Shown here piece after piece: positions 16,213-24,609 of a stretch of 46,804 bases of DNA. The stretch is from contig NZ_CALEYG010000006.1 in NCBI RefSeq assembly GCF_937924975.1, positions 1 to 46,804 on the forward strand, in the 5' to 3' direction. Source of the stretch: an uncultured Stomatobaculum sp. (lineage in GTDB: Bacteria; Bacillota; Clostridia; Lachnospirales; Lachnospiraceae). Made by a program: the position numbers and the translations under genes. Each line of letters starts with the position of its first letter. The stretch's first letter is position 1. The notes below the pieces were generated by a model. It did not search any database. It was not told the DNA's origin and saw only the letters and a list, made by a program, of their open reading frames with translations.

Positions 16213-17670
16213 ATGCTTGAAATCGAGAATTTTTGGCTCTCTTACGGAGAAGGGGAGCCGGTCTTAAAAGATATTAGTCTTACGCTCAAAGCCGGGGAAT
16301 GCTTAGTGGTCACGGGGGAGAGCGGCAGCGGCAAATCTTCACTGATTCACGCAATCAACGGCCTTGCTTTTCACTATAACCAAGGCGAGGGCAGGGGACA
16401 TATCCGCTTCGAAGGGGAGAGTATCGAAACGCTGCCCATCTATCAAATCGCACTTCGAATTGCGAGTGTGTTTCAGAATCCGAAGACGCACTTTTTCAAT
16501 GTGAATACGACGCTGGAGCTGCTCTTTTACATGGAGAACATGGGGCTTAATCGCGCGGAGATGGATAGGCGCATGGAGGACTTACTGAAGATATTCCCCA
16601 TAGAACATCTCCTCGGACGAAATATCTTTGCGCTCTCCGGCGGGGAAAAGCAGATTTTATCAGTCGCCGCCTGTTATCTCGCGGGCTGTAAGCTCATTGT
16701 CATGGATGAACCCTCCTCCAATCTGGATGAGGCCTCGATCGCGGTTCTTCAGAAAATGCTGCCCTTGTTAAAGGAAAAGGGCATAGCCCTTCTCATTGCG
16801 GAGCACAGGCTCCACTATCTAACGGTGCTCATGGATCGCCTGATTATCTTAGAAGAGGGGAGGATAGACGGAGATTTTTCGCGGGAAGCATTTCTCACTC
16901 TTTCCGAAGAGGCGCTTGCAGCTATGGGACTTAGGAGCAGGGAAAAGCCCGTGCTTCGGCTCCCCGCGTGGAAAAACGAGGGAGAGCTGACCGTGGAAAC
17001 GCTCTGCTGCCCCTTCCGGCGGGGCGAAGAACTAAAGCTCAGTCAGGTCTCCTTTTCCTTCGGAAAAATCTTTGGCATCATCGGTGAAAACGGCTGCGGA
17101 AAATCTACGCTGCTCCGCGCAATGACGGGATTGGCGACACCGAAGAAGAGCCGCATCACGCTTCGGGGAAAGCCGCTGTCCGGGCGTGAGCGCATTGCAC
17201 GCTCTGCCCTGGTCATGCAGGATGTGAACAGTCAGCTGTTTGCGGATTCGGTCGAGGAAGAGTTGCGGCTCGCATGGAAGGGGCGAGGACTGAGAGAGAA
17301 GACAGCGGGGGGGATGCGAGAAAAGGCAACGGAAGAGGAGATACAGCGTGCAATCGAGAACTTACTGCATGCACTCGGACTCTCTGCGTTCAGAGAGCGG
17401 CATCCCATGAGCCTTTCGGGCGGACAAAAGCAGAGACTGGCACTTGCGACCTGCCTCCTGCAGGACGCCGACTTTTTCTACTTTGACGAACCGACCAGCG
17501 GCATGGACCGGAAAAATATGCTGCGCATCGCGGCGCTCTTAAAACAGCAGCAGCGAGAGGATCGCATCCTCTTTGTAGTCTCTCACGACACTGCCTTTTT
17601 GCAGGAGGTCGCGACCGAATGCCTTGACCTGGAACTCTTCCGGAAGCGAACAGGGGAAGCGCGGAATTAA
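16213..17670 (+). CDS. ECF transporter ATPase, two ATP-binding domains in one chain
   Basis: This 485-residue protein fuses the two ATPases (EcfA and EcfA') that are usually separate. Domain 1 (about 1-235) has Walker A GESGSGKSS, signature LSGGEKQ and Walker B LIVMDEPSS. Domain 2 (about 255-480) has Walker A GENGCGKST, signature LSGGQKQRLALA and Walker B FFYFDEPTSG. The start at 16213 follows AGGAGGGAAG ten bases after the T gene; the same frame extends upstream but overlaps that gene. The linker after the second Walker A includes a charged insertion (EKTAGGMREKATEEE). Confidence 0.9.
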   Translation: MLEIENFWLSYGEGEPVLKDISLTLKAGECLVVTGESGSGKSSLIHAINGLAFHYNQGEGRGHIRFEGESIETLPIYQIALRIASVFQNPKTHFFNVNTTLELLFYMENMGLNRAEMDRRMEDLLKIFPIEHLLGRNIFALSGGEKQILSVAACYLAGCKLIVMDEPSSNLDEASIAVLQKMLPLLKEKGIALLIAEHRLHYLTVLMDRLIILEEGRIDGDFSREAFLTLSEEALAAMGLRSREKPVLRLPAWKNEGELTVETLCCPFRRGEELKLSQVSFSFGKIFGIIGENGCGKSTLLRAMTGLATPKKSRITLRGKPLSGRERIARSALVMQDVNSQLFADSVEEELRLAWKGRGLREKTAGGMREKATEEEIQRAIENLLHALGLSAFRERHPMSLSGGQKQRLALATCLLQDADFFYFDEPTSGMDRKNMLRIAALLKQQQREDRILFVVSHDTAFLQEVATECLDLELFRKRTGEARN

Positions 17671-17834
17671 GCAGGCGTGGCCACCGAAGCACAGAACTTG
17701 CATTTCCAATGGTGAAGATAGAGCAAATTTTCATTCCGACGCCCTGTTGTCTGCTTACGAAATACAGCTTCCAACGGGCGTGACGTAATGCAACGCGCCT
17801 CTCCCGGAGGCAGTCCGTATTTTTCTGTAATGGT

Positions 17835-17851
17835 GTCCGTTTTTCGGGACA
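17835..17851. promoter_or_regulatory. Copy of a 17-base motif also present in the upstream tandem repeat
   Basis: GTCCGTTTTTCGGGACA here is nearly identical to sequences at 14256-14272 and 14414-14430. With the preceding T it gives a TGTCC/GGACA dyad around eight bases. This copy lies about 50 bases ahead of the HIRAN gene, where an operator or promoter element would be. The gap 17671-17899 contains no gene. Confidence 0.35.
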
Positions 17852-17899
17852 AGCGGGGTGGTAGACTGGAAACATAAGAAAAGCAGAGGAGGCAGAAAA

Positions 17900-18232
17900 A
17901 TGAATCCAATCTATTTCACCATTGCCGGAACCAATTACTACTACGGGAACGAGTATTTTAAGCCGGAGATGAAGGTTCAACTCATCAAGGAGCCGGATAA
18001 CAAGGCGGACAAGGAGGCAATCCGCGTGGAGCTCGAGGGACTCGGGAAAGTGGGCTATGTCGCGAACAGCCCGCACTCTGTCATCGGAAACAGTTACAGC
18101 GCAGGGCGACTTTACGATAAAATCGGGGACTCAGCGGAGGGAAAAGTGCTCTATGTCCTGCCGCAGGGAGTGCTCTGCTCGCTTGTGCAGGAAGAGAACA
18201 AAGAGAAACAAGAGCAGGGGGAAAAGGTGTGA
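17900..18232 (+). CDS. HIRAN-domain protein
   Basis: The 110-residue protein is essentially a single HIRAN domain, a fold that binds DNA ends or damaged DNA when fused to helicases such as HLTF. The pattern is clear: FTIAGTNYYYGNEYF, then EPDNKADKEAIRVELEG and KVGYVANS. I start at 17900 after AGAGGAGGC. Free-standing bacterial HIRAN proteins have no settled function. It is followed after seven bases by the broken ATP-grasp gene, with which it likely formed an operon. Confidence 0.75.
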   Translation: MNPIYFTIAGTNYYYGNEYFKPEMKVQLIKEPDNKADKEAIRVELEGLGKVGYVANSPHSVIGNSYSAGRLYDKIGDSAEGKVLYVLPQGVLCSLVQEENKEKQEQGEKV

Positions 18233-18239
18233 CTGAGAG

Positions 18240-19012
18240 GTGGATGAAGACCTTGCGGAAGAATATCGCGCAGCGCGTTGGGAGGGCGGATTTGAGACAG
18301 CAGTCTTCGACTACCAAGCTTGGTTCAGGGAACAGCGGCTAAGGCTCAGTTACGTGCCTGAGCGGGAAATCACGGCCGTCTATCGCGGCTGGATGATGAA
18401 ACCGGAACAATATGCTGTCTTTTATCGGGAGCTGCTCTCACAGAAGATACGACTAATCACAACGCCCGAAATGTACGAGAAATTGCATTTATTCCCGCGC
18501 GTATACCCAGAGCTTTTGCCGAATACCGCGCGCATGCTCACGTTTCCGCTGCACGCCGAAATCGATGTGCGGGCATGCCTTAGAGAGTTTGGTCGCTTTC
18601 TTGTGAAAGATTATGTGAAGTCCGTGAAAGGCAGCGAGTTCCCCGCCTATTTTGACGAGAACTGCTCGCAGGAAGCATTCAATGTATGGATGGAGCTTTT
18701 TTACCGTTACCGCGGCGACTTGCTGACAGGCGGAATCTGTATCAAGGAATTTCTGGAACTAAAGCGCTATGAAGGCAGAACCAACGAGTACCGTGTGTTT
18801 TATGTGAACGGTGAGCCGATTCGCATAAGCCGCAATTCCGGGCAGGAGGGGACGGTGGCAGTGTTTTTTATACCCTGGATTACGCCGAACTGTCCGACGG
18901 ACGCTTTACGATACTGGAATCCGGAGACGGCTCGGTTTCGGGGCTTGCCGAGGGGGAGGATGCAGCGAACTTTTATCGCTGTTTGTTCAAACACATTCAG
19001 GCTGTACCGTAA
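18240..19012 (+). pseudogene. ATP-grasp-domain protein, frameshifted and internally deleted
   Basis: From a GTG at 18240 the frame reads like the C-terminal two thirds of a DUF4343-type ATP-grasp protein: DEDLAEEYRAARWEGGFETA, YRGWMMKPEQYAVFY, then VKDYVKSVKGSEF and EYRVFYVNGEPIRISRNSG. After about 18845 the frame is wrong. One frame over, SVFYTLDYAELSDGRFTILE and VSGLAEGEDAANFYRCL supply the family's final strands and end at 19010-19012. Sequence normally lying between these two parts is missing as well, so there is a deletion plus a shift. The N-terminus also looks short. Such enzymes form amide or ester bonds using ATP; this one is probably inactive. Confidence 0.7.
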
Positions 19013-19019
19013 CAGAGCA

Positions 19020-19064
19020 AAAACACGAACTCTGCCGGAAACATTCCGGCAGAGTTCGTGTTTT
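19020..19064. terminator. Bidirectional terminator
   Basis: A perfect 20-base stem (19020-19039 with 19045-19064) with a five-base loop is flanked by A and T runs, so it can stop transcripts from both sides. It separates the ATP-grasp remnant from the convergent rloB, whose stop codon touches its right arm. Confidence 0.92.
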
Positions 19065-19773
19065 CATGCTTGTTCTCGTAGGAAAGAGATCGCTTCGTGG
19101 ACGGTAGAGAAAGTTTTGCAGTGTGTGCAAAGCCACTGATTGCGTTCATCTTCATCGCGAAGGGTGGAAGCGGAGCTTAGTTTAAGAAGACCCTGAGAGT
19201 GCGATAGATTATCCAGCACTTTGCGGCTGTTGCTTTCTTCAGTACTGTAGTTCTTTGCAATCTGTTCTATGGAAGGTACATGTGCTTTTTCATAGCTGGG
19301 GATATACTTTTTAAGATTAGAGACAATGTTATCTTTATCAGGCGAAGTTATACAGGAAGGTGCAGACGACTCAAAATGTAACAGGAACCAGTACTCAATA
19401 CAGCCACTGGTCATGAGCAGACGAACGGTGACACCAGGTCTTTTGCGGAGCTTTCGCAATTCCCGGATAATTTTAATGCGCTGATTCCACCGCAGGACGT
19501 TCTCGTCTTGTTTGCTTTGTGTCAGAAGATTATAGTCTTCCACATCGAAGAAGAACCAGATTTCATCGACGGAATCAACACTGTTTCGATATATCGCATT
19601 CTTTTGAAAGAGAAGTTTGGTCTCTTCAAAGAGTCTCGTTGATGTCATTTTCCTGGTCTTTATGACAAAACTGTTTTGAAATTCATGCTGAAGAAAATTG
19701 GCATAGGCGACTTCACTCTCACCTTCGCAGAAGACATAGATGAACGGCTTGGTTTTTTTTGTTTGCGCGGCAT
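19064..19773 (-). CDS. rloB: RloB-like protein (TOPRIM-like), start and body in different frames
   Basis: The body matches RloB, the nuclease-like partner of the RloA ATPase. FIYVFCEGESEVAYANFL and EIWFFFDVEDYN carry the acidic residues expected of a TOPRIM-like centre. The natural start is the ATG at 19773-19771, which shares a base with the rloA stop (TAATG) and follows GGAAGAGGTGG. That ATG gives MPRKQKK and then leaves frame at a run of eight A residues (19753-19760). A -1 slip at A-AAA-AAA would restore the RloB frame and give 236 residues. An alternative ATG at 19813 inside rloA is in frame but has no ribosome site. A one-base homopolymer error is also possible. Confidence 0.72.
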
Positions 19774-21071
19774 TATTCCACCTCTTCCGGAGTAAGCGAC
19801 GGAATGGCTCCATACTTGCCGAGTAAATAAGATTTTCGAATGTTTTCATTGGTCCGTGTGCCCAAATCACTGATGCTATAGAGTTCAGAAATCCCACTGA
19901 AAGGATCCTTGTCGACAAAGTAGAGTTGGTCTTTTCGCAGCAATTCCATGGAGAGCAGCTCCGTGTCGTGTGTGGTAAAGATGAGCTGTGCTTTTCTCGG
20001 ATTGCTGTGTTTACTCTGGAATTTTGCCAGGATGTACTGCACGAGCAGCGGATGTAGCGTAGTGTCAATTTCATCGATAAAAAGGACAGCTCCGGTTTGC
20101 AAGGCATGCTCAATGTCAGGTGCAAGCGCCATGAGCTGTCGGGTACCATCGGACTCGTCGTCTAGTGTAAGTGGGAAATCGGAGTGCTCACCATTTTGCT
20201 TGATGCCGGGATGATAGGCGGTTGCTTTCAATTCGCGCAGAAGCATTTGTGTATCAATCGTGTCAATGTTTTTTCGAAGGGCTTGCAGAAACTGTGCAAG
20301 CGTTGTTTTAACATCATCTGGAAGAGTGTCGGGTAAGCGATCTTCCGGTAGTTCTTTGCGATTGATTTCAAATTTCATATCAGAGATGCCAAGGTCAGCT
20401 GCTTTCGCATAGCTGTTAATAGCGCGAAGCATGTCGGGGTTTTCCGCATATGCGAGCAGCTGCCGAGGGATATCGGGATAATCTCTGGAAAAGATAACCT
20501 GCTCTCGAAACCATTGCATTGCTCGGATACAGTCTCGATCCTTCATCGTAGAAGCGACCGAAAAGTATAGCTGATTCTCTGAAACTAGTTCAGCAATCAG
20601 TTTGCGAGTTGCCTTTTCCTCTGTAAATTTAAATTGTTGTCCTTCGCGCGAGAAGACAAGAGCCTTTTGACCGCGCGGGGAATGGTACAGGCTCTCGTGA
20701 ACAATCGCATTGCGCGTGGCAGAGAAGGAATACCAGTATTTCTGCTCGTTTATGATGAAAATAAAAGAAAAGACGCTTGGCTTCTGATTCGAGTAGTCAT
20801 TCAGGAGAAAAGGGTGTACGGGAACTTCAGCGCCGGCATGTTGTGTGCGCTGTGCATTGCGTATAAATTGTACAGCAAGCCAGAAAGCACGTATGACATT
20901 CGTCTTACCACCGCCGTTCTTGCCGAAAATAGCAACACTGGGGAGCAGTTGAACTTTACTGTTCACCGGAATCAGGCAGGACTTAAGTGCTGAGAGGCCG
21001 CTTGCCTCCATCGAGAGAACTGTCTCATCACGGAATGATCTGTAATTCTGAAAACGAAATTCAAGTAACAT
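19773..21071 (-). CDS. rloA: RloA-like AAA-family ATPase (COG1106/AAA15)
   Basis: The 432-residue protein is an ABC/SMC-like ATPase of the OLD/AbiEii-related AAA15 group. FQNYRSFRDETVLSMEA opens the family, Walker A is GKNGGGKTN, the signature-like region is DDESDGTRQLMALA, Walker B is AVLFIDEID, and the switch histidine sits in IFTTHDTELLS. I start at 21071 because GGAGGT lies seven bases upstream; the in-frame GTG at 21080 overlaps that site. RloA-RloB pairs are found near restriction systems and are thought to act in phage or tRNA-targeting defence. That role is inferred here. Confidence 0.85.
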   Translation of the reverse strand: MLLEFRFQNYRSFRDETVLSMEASGLSALKSCLIPVNSKVQLLPSVAIFGKNGGGKTNVIRAFWLAVQFIRNAQRTQHAGAEVPVHPFLLNDYSNQKPSVFSFIFIINEQKYWYSFSATRNAIVHESLYHSPRGQKALVFSREGQQFKFTEEKATRKLIAELVSENQLYFSVASTMKDRDCIRAMQWFREQVIFSRDYPDIPRQLLAYAENPDMLRAINSYAKAADLGISDMKFEINRKELPEDRLPDTLPDDVKTTLAQFLQALRKNIDTIDTQMLLRELKATAYHPGIKQNGEHSDFPLTLDDESDGTRQLMALAPDIEHALQTGAVLFIDEIDTTLHPLLVQYILAKFQSKHSNPRKAQLIFTTHDTELLSMELLRKDQLYFVDKDPFSGISELYSISDLGTRTNENIRKSYLLGKYGAIPSLTPEEVE

Positions 21072-21090
21072 AGTGCTCACCTCCGGTTCA

Positions 21091-21108
21091 AGTATACCAC
21101 AAAAATGA
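21091..21108 (-). promoter_or_regulatory. Extended -10 promoter of rloAB
   Basis: On the minus strand TGG-TATACT forms an extended -10, with TATACT at 21091-21096. No convincing -35 is present, which fits an extended -10 promoter. It sits about 20 bases before the rloA start. Confidence 0.45.
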
Positions 21109-21181
21109 TATATTGGACTAAAAAAAGCACAAATAATGATATAATTTGATTGATTTCATAGAAACCGCATTAAATTAAAAA

Positions 21182-21210
21182 CTGACATGGTATGCCCCTT
21201 GTGTTAAACT
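21182..21210 (+). promoter_or_regulatory. Promoter of the HD-domain gene
   Basis: CTGACA (21182-21187), a 17-base spacer and TAAACT (21205-21210) lie about 60 bases before the start codon. Confidence 0.55.
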
Positions 21211-21268
21211 AAAAGAGATTCATAAGCCGAGAGGCCGCGTAAAAGCGGAAGAGAGGAGATACGACAGC

Positions 21269-21841
21269 ATGGAAAAGTTGACGATTGCGGAGGCAAAACG
21301 AATCAATGACACAATGGTCTCCGAGGCGCATTTAAAACTGCACGCGGCGAATGTGGCGGCTTGCATGGGCGCGATGGCAGCGTATTTCGGTGAGGACAGG
21401 GAGCACTGGGAGGCGGTCGGCTATCTCCACGATTACGACTATGAGAAGTTCCCGGAAGAACACCTTCTGCATACCGAGCAAGAGCTGCTCGCCGAGGGCG
21501 TCCCCGCGGAAGATGTGCGCGCCATTTTAAGTCACGGCTACGGACACCGGAACGAGGTCGAGCCGAAGAGCAAGATGGAGAAGAGTCTCTACACGGTGGA
21601 TGAGCTGAGCGGCATCATTCAGGCGGCGGCGCGCATGCGCCCGAACGGCATTGCTGATATGGACATCAAGAGCTTCATGAAAAAGTTTAAGAGCAAGGGC
21701 TTTGCCGCAAAGTGTAATCGAGAGATTATCCTGAAAGGCTGTGAGATGCTCGGCATGGACATCAAAGAGGTCGCGGAAATCGCGATTGCGGGTATGAAGG
21801 AACACGCCGAGGAATTGCAACTCACCGGAAATCAGGCCTGA
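21269..21841 (+). CDS. HD-domain phosphohydrolase-like protein
   Basis: The 190-residue protein resembles the small HDIG/HD hydrolases. Metal-binding residues appear in EAHLKLHAAN, in the HD pair of AVGYLHDYDYEKF, in HLLHTEQ and in ILSHGYGHR. It is cytoplasmic, with no other domain, and starts after GAGAGGAGA. HD proteins cleave phosphate esters of nucleotides, but the substrate of this subgroup is unknown to me. It is followed by the TIGR04076 gene after 41 bases. Confidence 0.82.
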   Translation: MEKLTIAEAKRINDTMVSEAHLKLHAANVAACMGAMAAYFGEDREHWEAVGYLHDYDYEKFPEEHLLHTEQELLAEGVPAEDVRAILSHGYGHRNEVEPKSKMEKSLYTVDELSGIIQAAARMRPNGIADMDIKSFMKKFKSKGFAAKCNREIILKGCEMLGMDIKEVAEIAIAGMKEHAEELQLTGNQA

Positions 21842-21882
21842 ATCAGAGCCTTTTTTAGGACAAAACAGACAGGGTGGACAGC

Positions 21883-22167
21883 ATGGGACAGAAGAGACCT
21901 AAAATTAAACTGACAGTCATTGACCGGCGCGGCAAGATGGGCTGTCACCGCGGGCACCGGATCGGACAGACATTTGACTATGATACAGAGCGAGGCGAAC
22001 TCTGTCCGATGGCGATGCACTGTGCCTTTCCCTATATTGACATTCTTCGTTACGGCGGCAAATTGCCGGGACAGCCGGAAGGAGTCGCGGAGTTCTGCTG
22101 CTCCGATGCGGACACGATTATGGTATTCCGGGCGGAAATCGTGAAAGAGGAAGAAAAGCGACCGTGA
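21883..22167 (+). CDS. TIGR04076-family protein
   Basis: The 94-residue protein matches the TIGR04076 group common in Clostridia. KIKLTVIDRRGKMGCHRGHR is followed by TERGELCPMAMHCAFPYIDILRYGG and a final CC near FCCSDADT. The conserved cysteines and histidine suggest metal or cluster binding, but no function is established. I start at the ATG at 21883 after AGGGTGG; an in-frame GTG nine bases earlier overlaps that site. Confidence 0.75.
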   Translation: MGQKRPKIKLTVIDRRGKMGCHRGHRIGQTFDYDTERGELCPMAMHCAFPYIDILRYGGKLPGQPEGVAEFCCSDADTIMVFRAEIVKEEEKRP

Positions 22168-22203
22168 CAGGAAACGGTGAGGCACGGAAGTGAGCGAATA
22201 CGG

Positions 22204-22236
22204 AAAAGTGTCGGCGATAAGCCGGCGCTTTTCTTT
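22204..22236 (+). terminator. Terminator
   Basis: The stem AAAAGTGTCGGC / GCCGGCGCTTTT, allowing a G-U pair, is followed by a T-rich tract. It ends the HD-TIGR04076 transcript. Confidence 0.8.
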
Positions 22237-22369
22237 TTATGCGGCGGAAAGGGCAGACAAGGCAGGCAAAATTCTGCTAAAATGCAAGAAAATCTGCATC
22301 GACCGGATGCAGGATTTGTTGACGAAAAGAAGAGAAATTGCCGTTTAAGAGCGGAGAGGAGCCAGGGAG

Positions 22370-22939
22370 ATGCGGAACGTATATTTTGTGCGGCACGGCG
22401 AGACGGTATGGAACATTGAAAATAAAATTTGCGGGGCGACCGAGAGTCCCCTGACCGAGCGCGGCAGGGAGCAGGCGCGCGCCATCGGGCGTGAATTGAG
22501 GGCGCGCATGGACGCAGGCGAGTTAACGCTTGACCGAATACTGTGTTCGCCCTTGAGCCGCGCGCGGGATACAGCAGAGGAGATCGCGACTATACTCGAA
22601 CTGCCGCTTGCGGTGGATACGAGACTCAGGGAGCAGAACTTCGGCAAGTGGGAGGGAACAGCCCGGGACGGTGTGGGTTTTCAGCGTGCCAAGGAGAACT
22701 TTATAGACAGCTTCGGCGGCGGAGAATCCATGATGCGGGTTGCGCAGCGCATTTACAATCTTTTGGATGAGCTTAGAGAAGACAAGGAGACAAGCTATCT
22801 TCTGGTTGCGCACAACGGCATCGCCCGCATTGTGGAGTCCTATTTCCGTGACATGGGAAACGAGGAATTCGCTTCTTTCGGAATTCGGAATGCCTCGCTC
22901 CGAAGCTATACCTTTCCGGAAGAGAAGACAGAAGTCTGA
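22370..22939 (+). CDS. Histidine phosphatase-family protein
   Basis: The 189-residue enzyme belongs to the phosphoglycerate mutase-like superfamily. The catalytic RHGETVWN is at residues 8-15, the second arginine motif is in LCSPLSRARDTAEEI, the acid is in LREQNFGKWEG, and the second histidine is in YLLVAHNGIAR. It starts after AGGAGCCAGGGAG. Members remove phosphate from sugars, cofactor precursors or nucleotides; the substrate here is not evident. The island promoter begins 13 bases after its stop. Confidence 0.88.
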   Translation: MRNVYFVRHGETVWNIENKICGATESPLTERGREQARAIGRELRARMDAGELTLDRILCSPLSRARDTAEEIATILELPLAVDTRLREQNFGKWEGTARDGVGFQRAKENFIDSFGGGESMMRVAQRIYNLLDELREDKETSYLLVAHNGIARIVESYFRDMGNEEFASFGIRNASLRSYTFPEEKTEV

Positions 22940-22952
22940 GCGGGGAATATGC

Positions 22953-22981
22953 TTGACAATTTCAGAATAACACCATAATAT
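22953..22981 (+). promoter_or_regulatory. Strong promoter at the head of the Hsp70-GTPase island
   Basis: TTGACA (22953-22958), a 17-base spacer and TAATAT (22976-22981) make a near-consensus promoter. The first small gene starts 43 bases downstream. No comparable promoter was seen further inside the island. Confidence 0.8.
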
Positions 22982-23023
22982 CTTCATAAAAGCGTAAGAA
23001 AATCGATTCCGGAGGATATAGAA

Positions 23024-23161
23024 ATGAAGAGAGCGAAACTCGTAATAGTATTTATTTTTGACTCCATGAAGGAAACATCCGAGATGATGAGAGAACTGCG
23101 GATTTACCCCATTGACCTTGTCATGCAATTTAATGAGGAGTACGAACCGACCAAAATATGA
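23024..23161 (+). CDS. Small protein of unknown function, first gene of the island
   Basis: The 45-residue protein starts at an ATG preceded by GGAGG at a suitable distance, directly behind the island promoter. It has a short hydrophobic beginning (RAKLVIVFIFD), too polar afterwards for a clear membrane anchor, and an acidic end (NEEYEPTKI). I do not recognise a family. The ribosome site and promoter support translation. Confidence 0.5.
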   Translation: MKRAKLVIVFIFDSMKETSEMMRELRIYPIDLVMQFNEEYEPTKI

Positions 23162-23194
23162 TGATTGCAGTGATACGAAAGGCGCGGGAGAACA

Positions 23195-23281
23195 ATGAAC
23201 AGAGCACGAATCACCAAGGAAATGCTAAAGGAACTGCGCGGAAAATTTGAGAAAGATCACGAACAGGAAATGGATATGTAG
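23195..23281 (+). CDS. Very small charged protein
   Basis: The predicted 28-residue peptide is highly charged and helical (TKEMLKELRGKFEKDHEQ) and ends in EQEMDM. It lies 33 bases after the first small gene and 14 before the ATPase, and has GCGGGAG as a weak ribosome site. Its Met-ending acidic tail resembles tails of three other small island proteins. It may be translated, or may only be part of a leader. Confidence 0.35.
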   Translation: MNRARITKEMLKELRGKFEKDHEQEMDM

Positions 23282-23295
23282 AGGAAGGTGAGTGT

Positions 23296-24594
23296 ATGCT
23301 GATTAGTCACGAGGTGGTATATGGTGGGCTGCTGGAAAATAATGTGCCGCCGACCGATGTCCCCAAGGCAATCATTCATGTCCCTGGAGAGTTTAAGGGA
23401 AAAAAGTCTTCCTTCGGCCTGACGGAGGAGATGCTGAGTAAGCACATCCTGCTTGTTGGCGGGACAGGCTGTGGCAAAACGAATCTTTTCTACCATATGG
23501 TTCAGCAGATCAAGGCAAAGCTGACATCTAACGATATCGTCCTTATTTTCGACAGCAAGGGAGACTTTTATAGCAAATTCTACTCTAAGGGGGACATCGT
23601 GATAGGTAACTCTGTCCAGTATCGCAAGATGTCCGAGCGATGGAGTATCTATGAGGAAATCATAGCCGACGGCAAAGACCCGATATCTGTGCTCCAAAAT
23701 ACGCAGGAAATCTGCAAGTCGCTGTTTGCTAATCTGGTAGAGAGGAATAGCAGCAATCCGTTTTTCCCCATTGCCGCCAGAGACTTGCTGGCCTCAATCA
23801 TAATCGCCTTGATTAAGAACGGTGTCGTACCGAACAATGAGGACTTGAAAGAATATATTGATTCGGCCTCGGTGGAGACATTGCGCAAGCTGCTTGAGCA
23901 GCACGCCGATCTTGTTTCCGTCGCTTCCTATATCGGCGGAAAAACCGGTACGCAGGCTCAGGGGGTGCTGTCTGAGATGTATTCAGTCACACGAGATGTC
24001 CTGACAGGGGTATTTGCGGATGCTGGAGATTTCTCGATGCGCAAGTTTATCCGGCAAAAGGGTGGGAAAATCGCGTTCATTGAATATGACCTCTCTATCG
24101 GCGATGTGCTGTCTCCAATATACACCTTGCTTTTTGATCTTGCGCTCAAAGAAGCATTAGGCAGGACTGCGTCCCAAGGTAATGTCTATCTGATTGTTGA
24201 CGAACTGAAGCTTCTCCCGAACCTTCGCCATTTGGAGGATGGTATCAACTTCGGCCGCAGCTTAGGCGTTAAGATTCTTGCAGGGCTTCAGAGCATAGAT
24301 CAGCTGAACGCGAATTACAGCAACGAAACCAAAGCGAAAAACGCCGTATCCGGTTTCTCGTCTGTATTTGCATTCCACCAGAACGACTATACAACCAGAG
24401 AATATGTGTGCCAGCTCATGGGACGAAATATGATCTTGGAGTCGTTTCCAGAGGCAAATGGCAGCAATCATTATGAGAAGCGCGAGGGATATGTCGTAGA
24501 AGATTGGGATTTGACGGCCCTCACGGTTGGCGAGGCGGTAGTCAGTCTTCCCTCGCATTCACCATTTAAATATAAGTTCGATATTTTTCAGTAA
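23296..24594 (+). CDS. HerA/TraG-like P-loop ATPase
   Basis: The 432-residue protein is a RecA-like ATPase of the HerA/FtsK/VirD4 group, hexameric motors that move DNA or protein. Walker A is GGTGCGKTN near residue 55, and IVLIFDSKGDFYSKF resembles the TraG/VirD4 segment after it. Walker B is VYLIVDELKLLP near 300, followed by NFGRSLGVKILAGLQSIDQL, the usual post-Walker-B strand with its glutamine. There is no membrane segment, unlike true VirD4. No relaxase or secretion genes are nearby, so conjugation is unlikely. A degenerate partner follows after 15 bases. Confidence 0.8.
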   Translation: MLISHEVVYGGLLENNVPPTDVPKAIIHVPGEFKGKKSSFGLTEEMLSKHILLVGGTGCGKTNLFYHMVQQIKAKLTSNDIVLIFDSKGDFYSKFYSKGDIVIGNSVQYRKMSERWSIYEEIIADGKDPISVLQNTQEICKSLFANLVERNSSNPFFPIAARDLLASIIIALIKNGVVPNNEDLKEYIDSASVETLRKLLEQHADLVSVASYIGGKTGTQAQGVLSEMYSVTRDVLTGVFADAGDFSMRKFIRQKGGKIAFIEYDLSIGDVLSPIYTLLFDLALKEALGRTASQGNVYLIVDELKLLPNLRHLEDGINFGRSLGVKILAGLQSIDQLNANYSNETKAKNAVSGFSSVFAFHQNDYTTREYVCQLMGRNMILESFPEANGSNHYEKREGYVVEDWDLTALTVGEAVVSLPSHSPFKYKFDIFQ

Positions 24595-24609
24595 AGGAGG
24601 TCGCGGCTA

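Noticed and set aside
19774..19813. Start of rloB at the in-frame ATG at 19813
   Set aside because: It lies inside rloA with no ribosome site, and the extra residues do not resemble RloB; the TAATG start is better placed. Not fully excluded.
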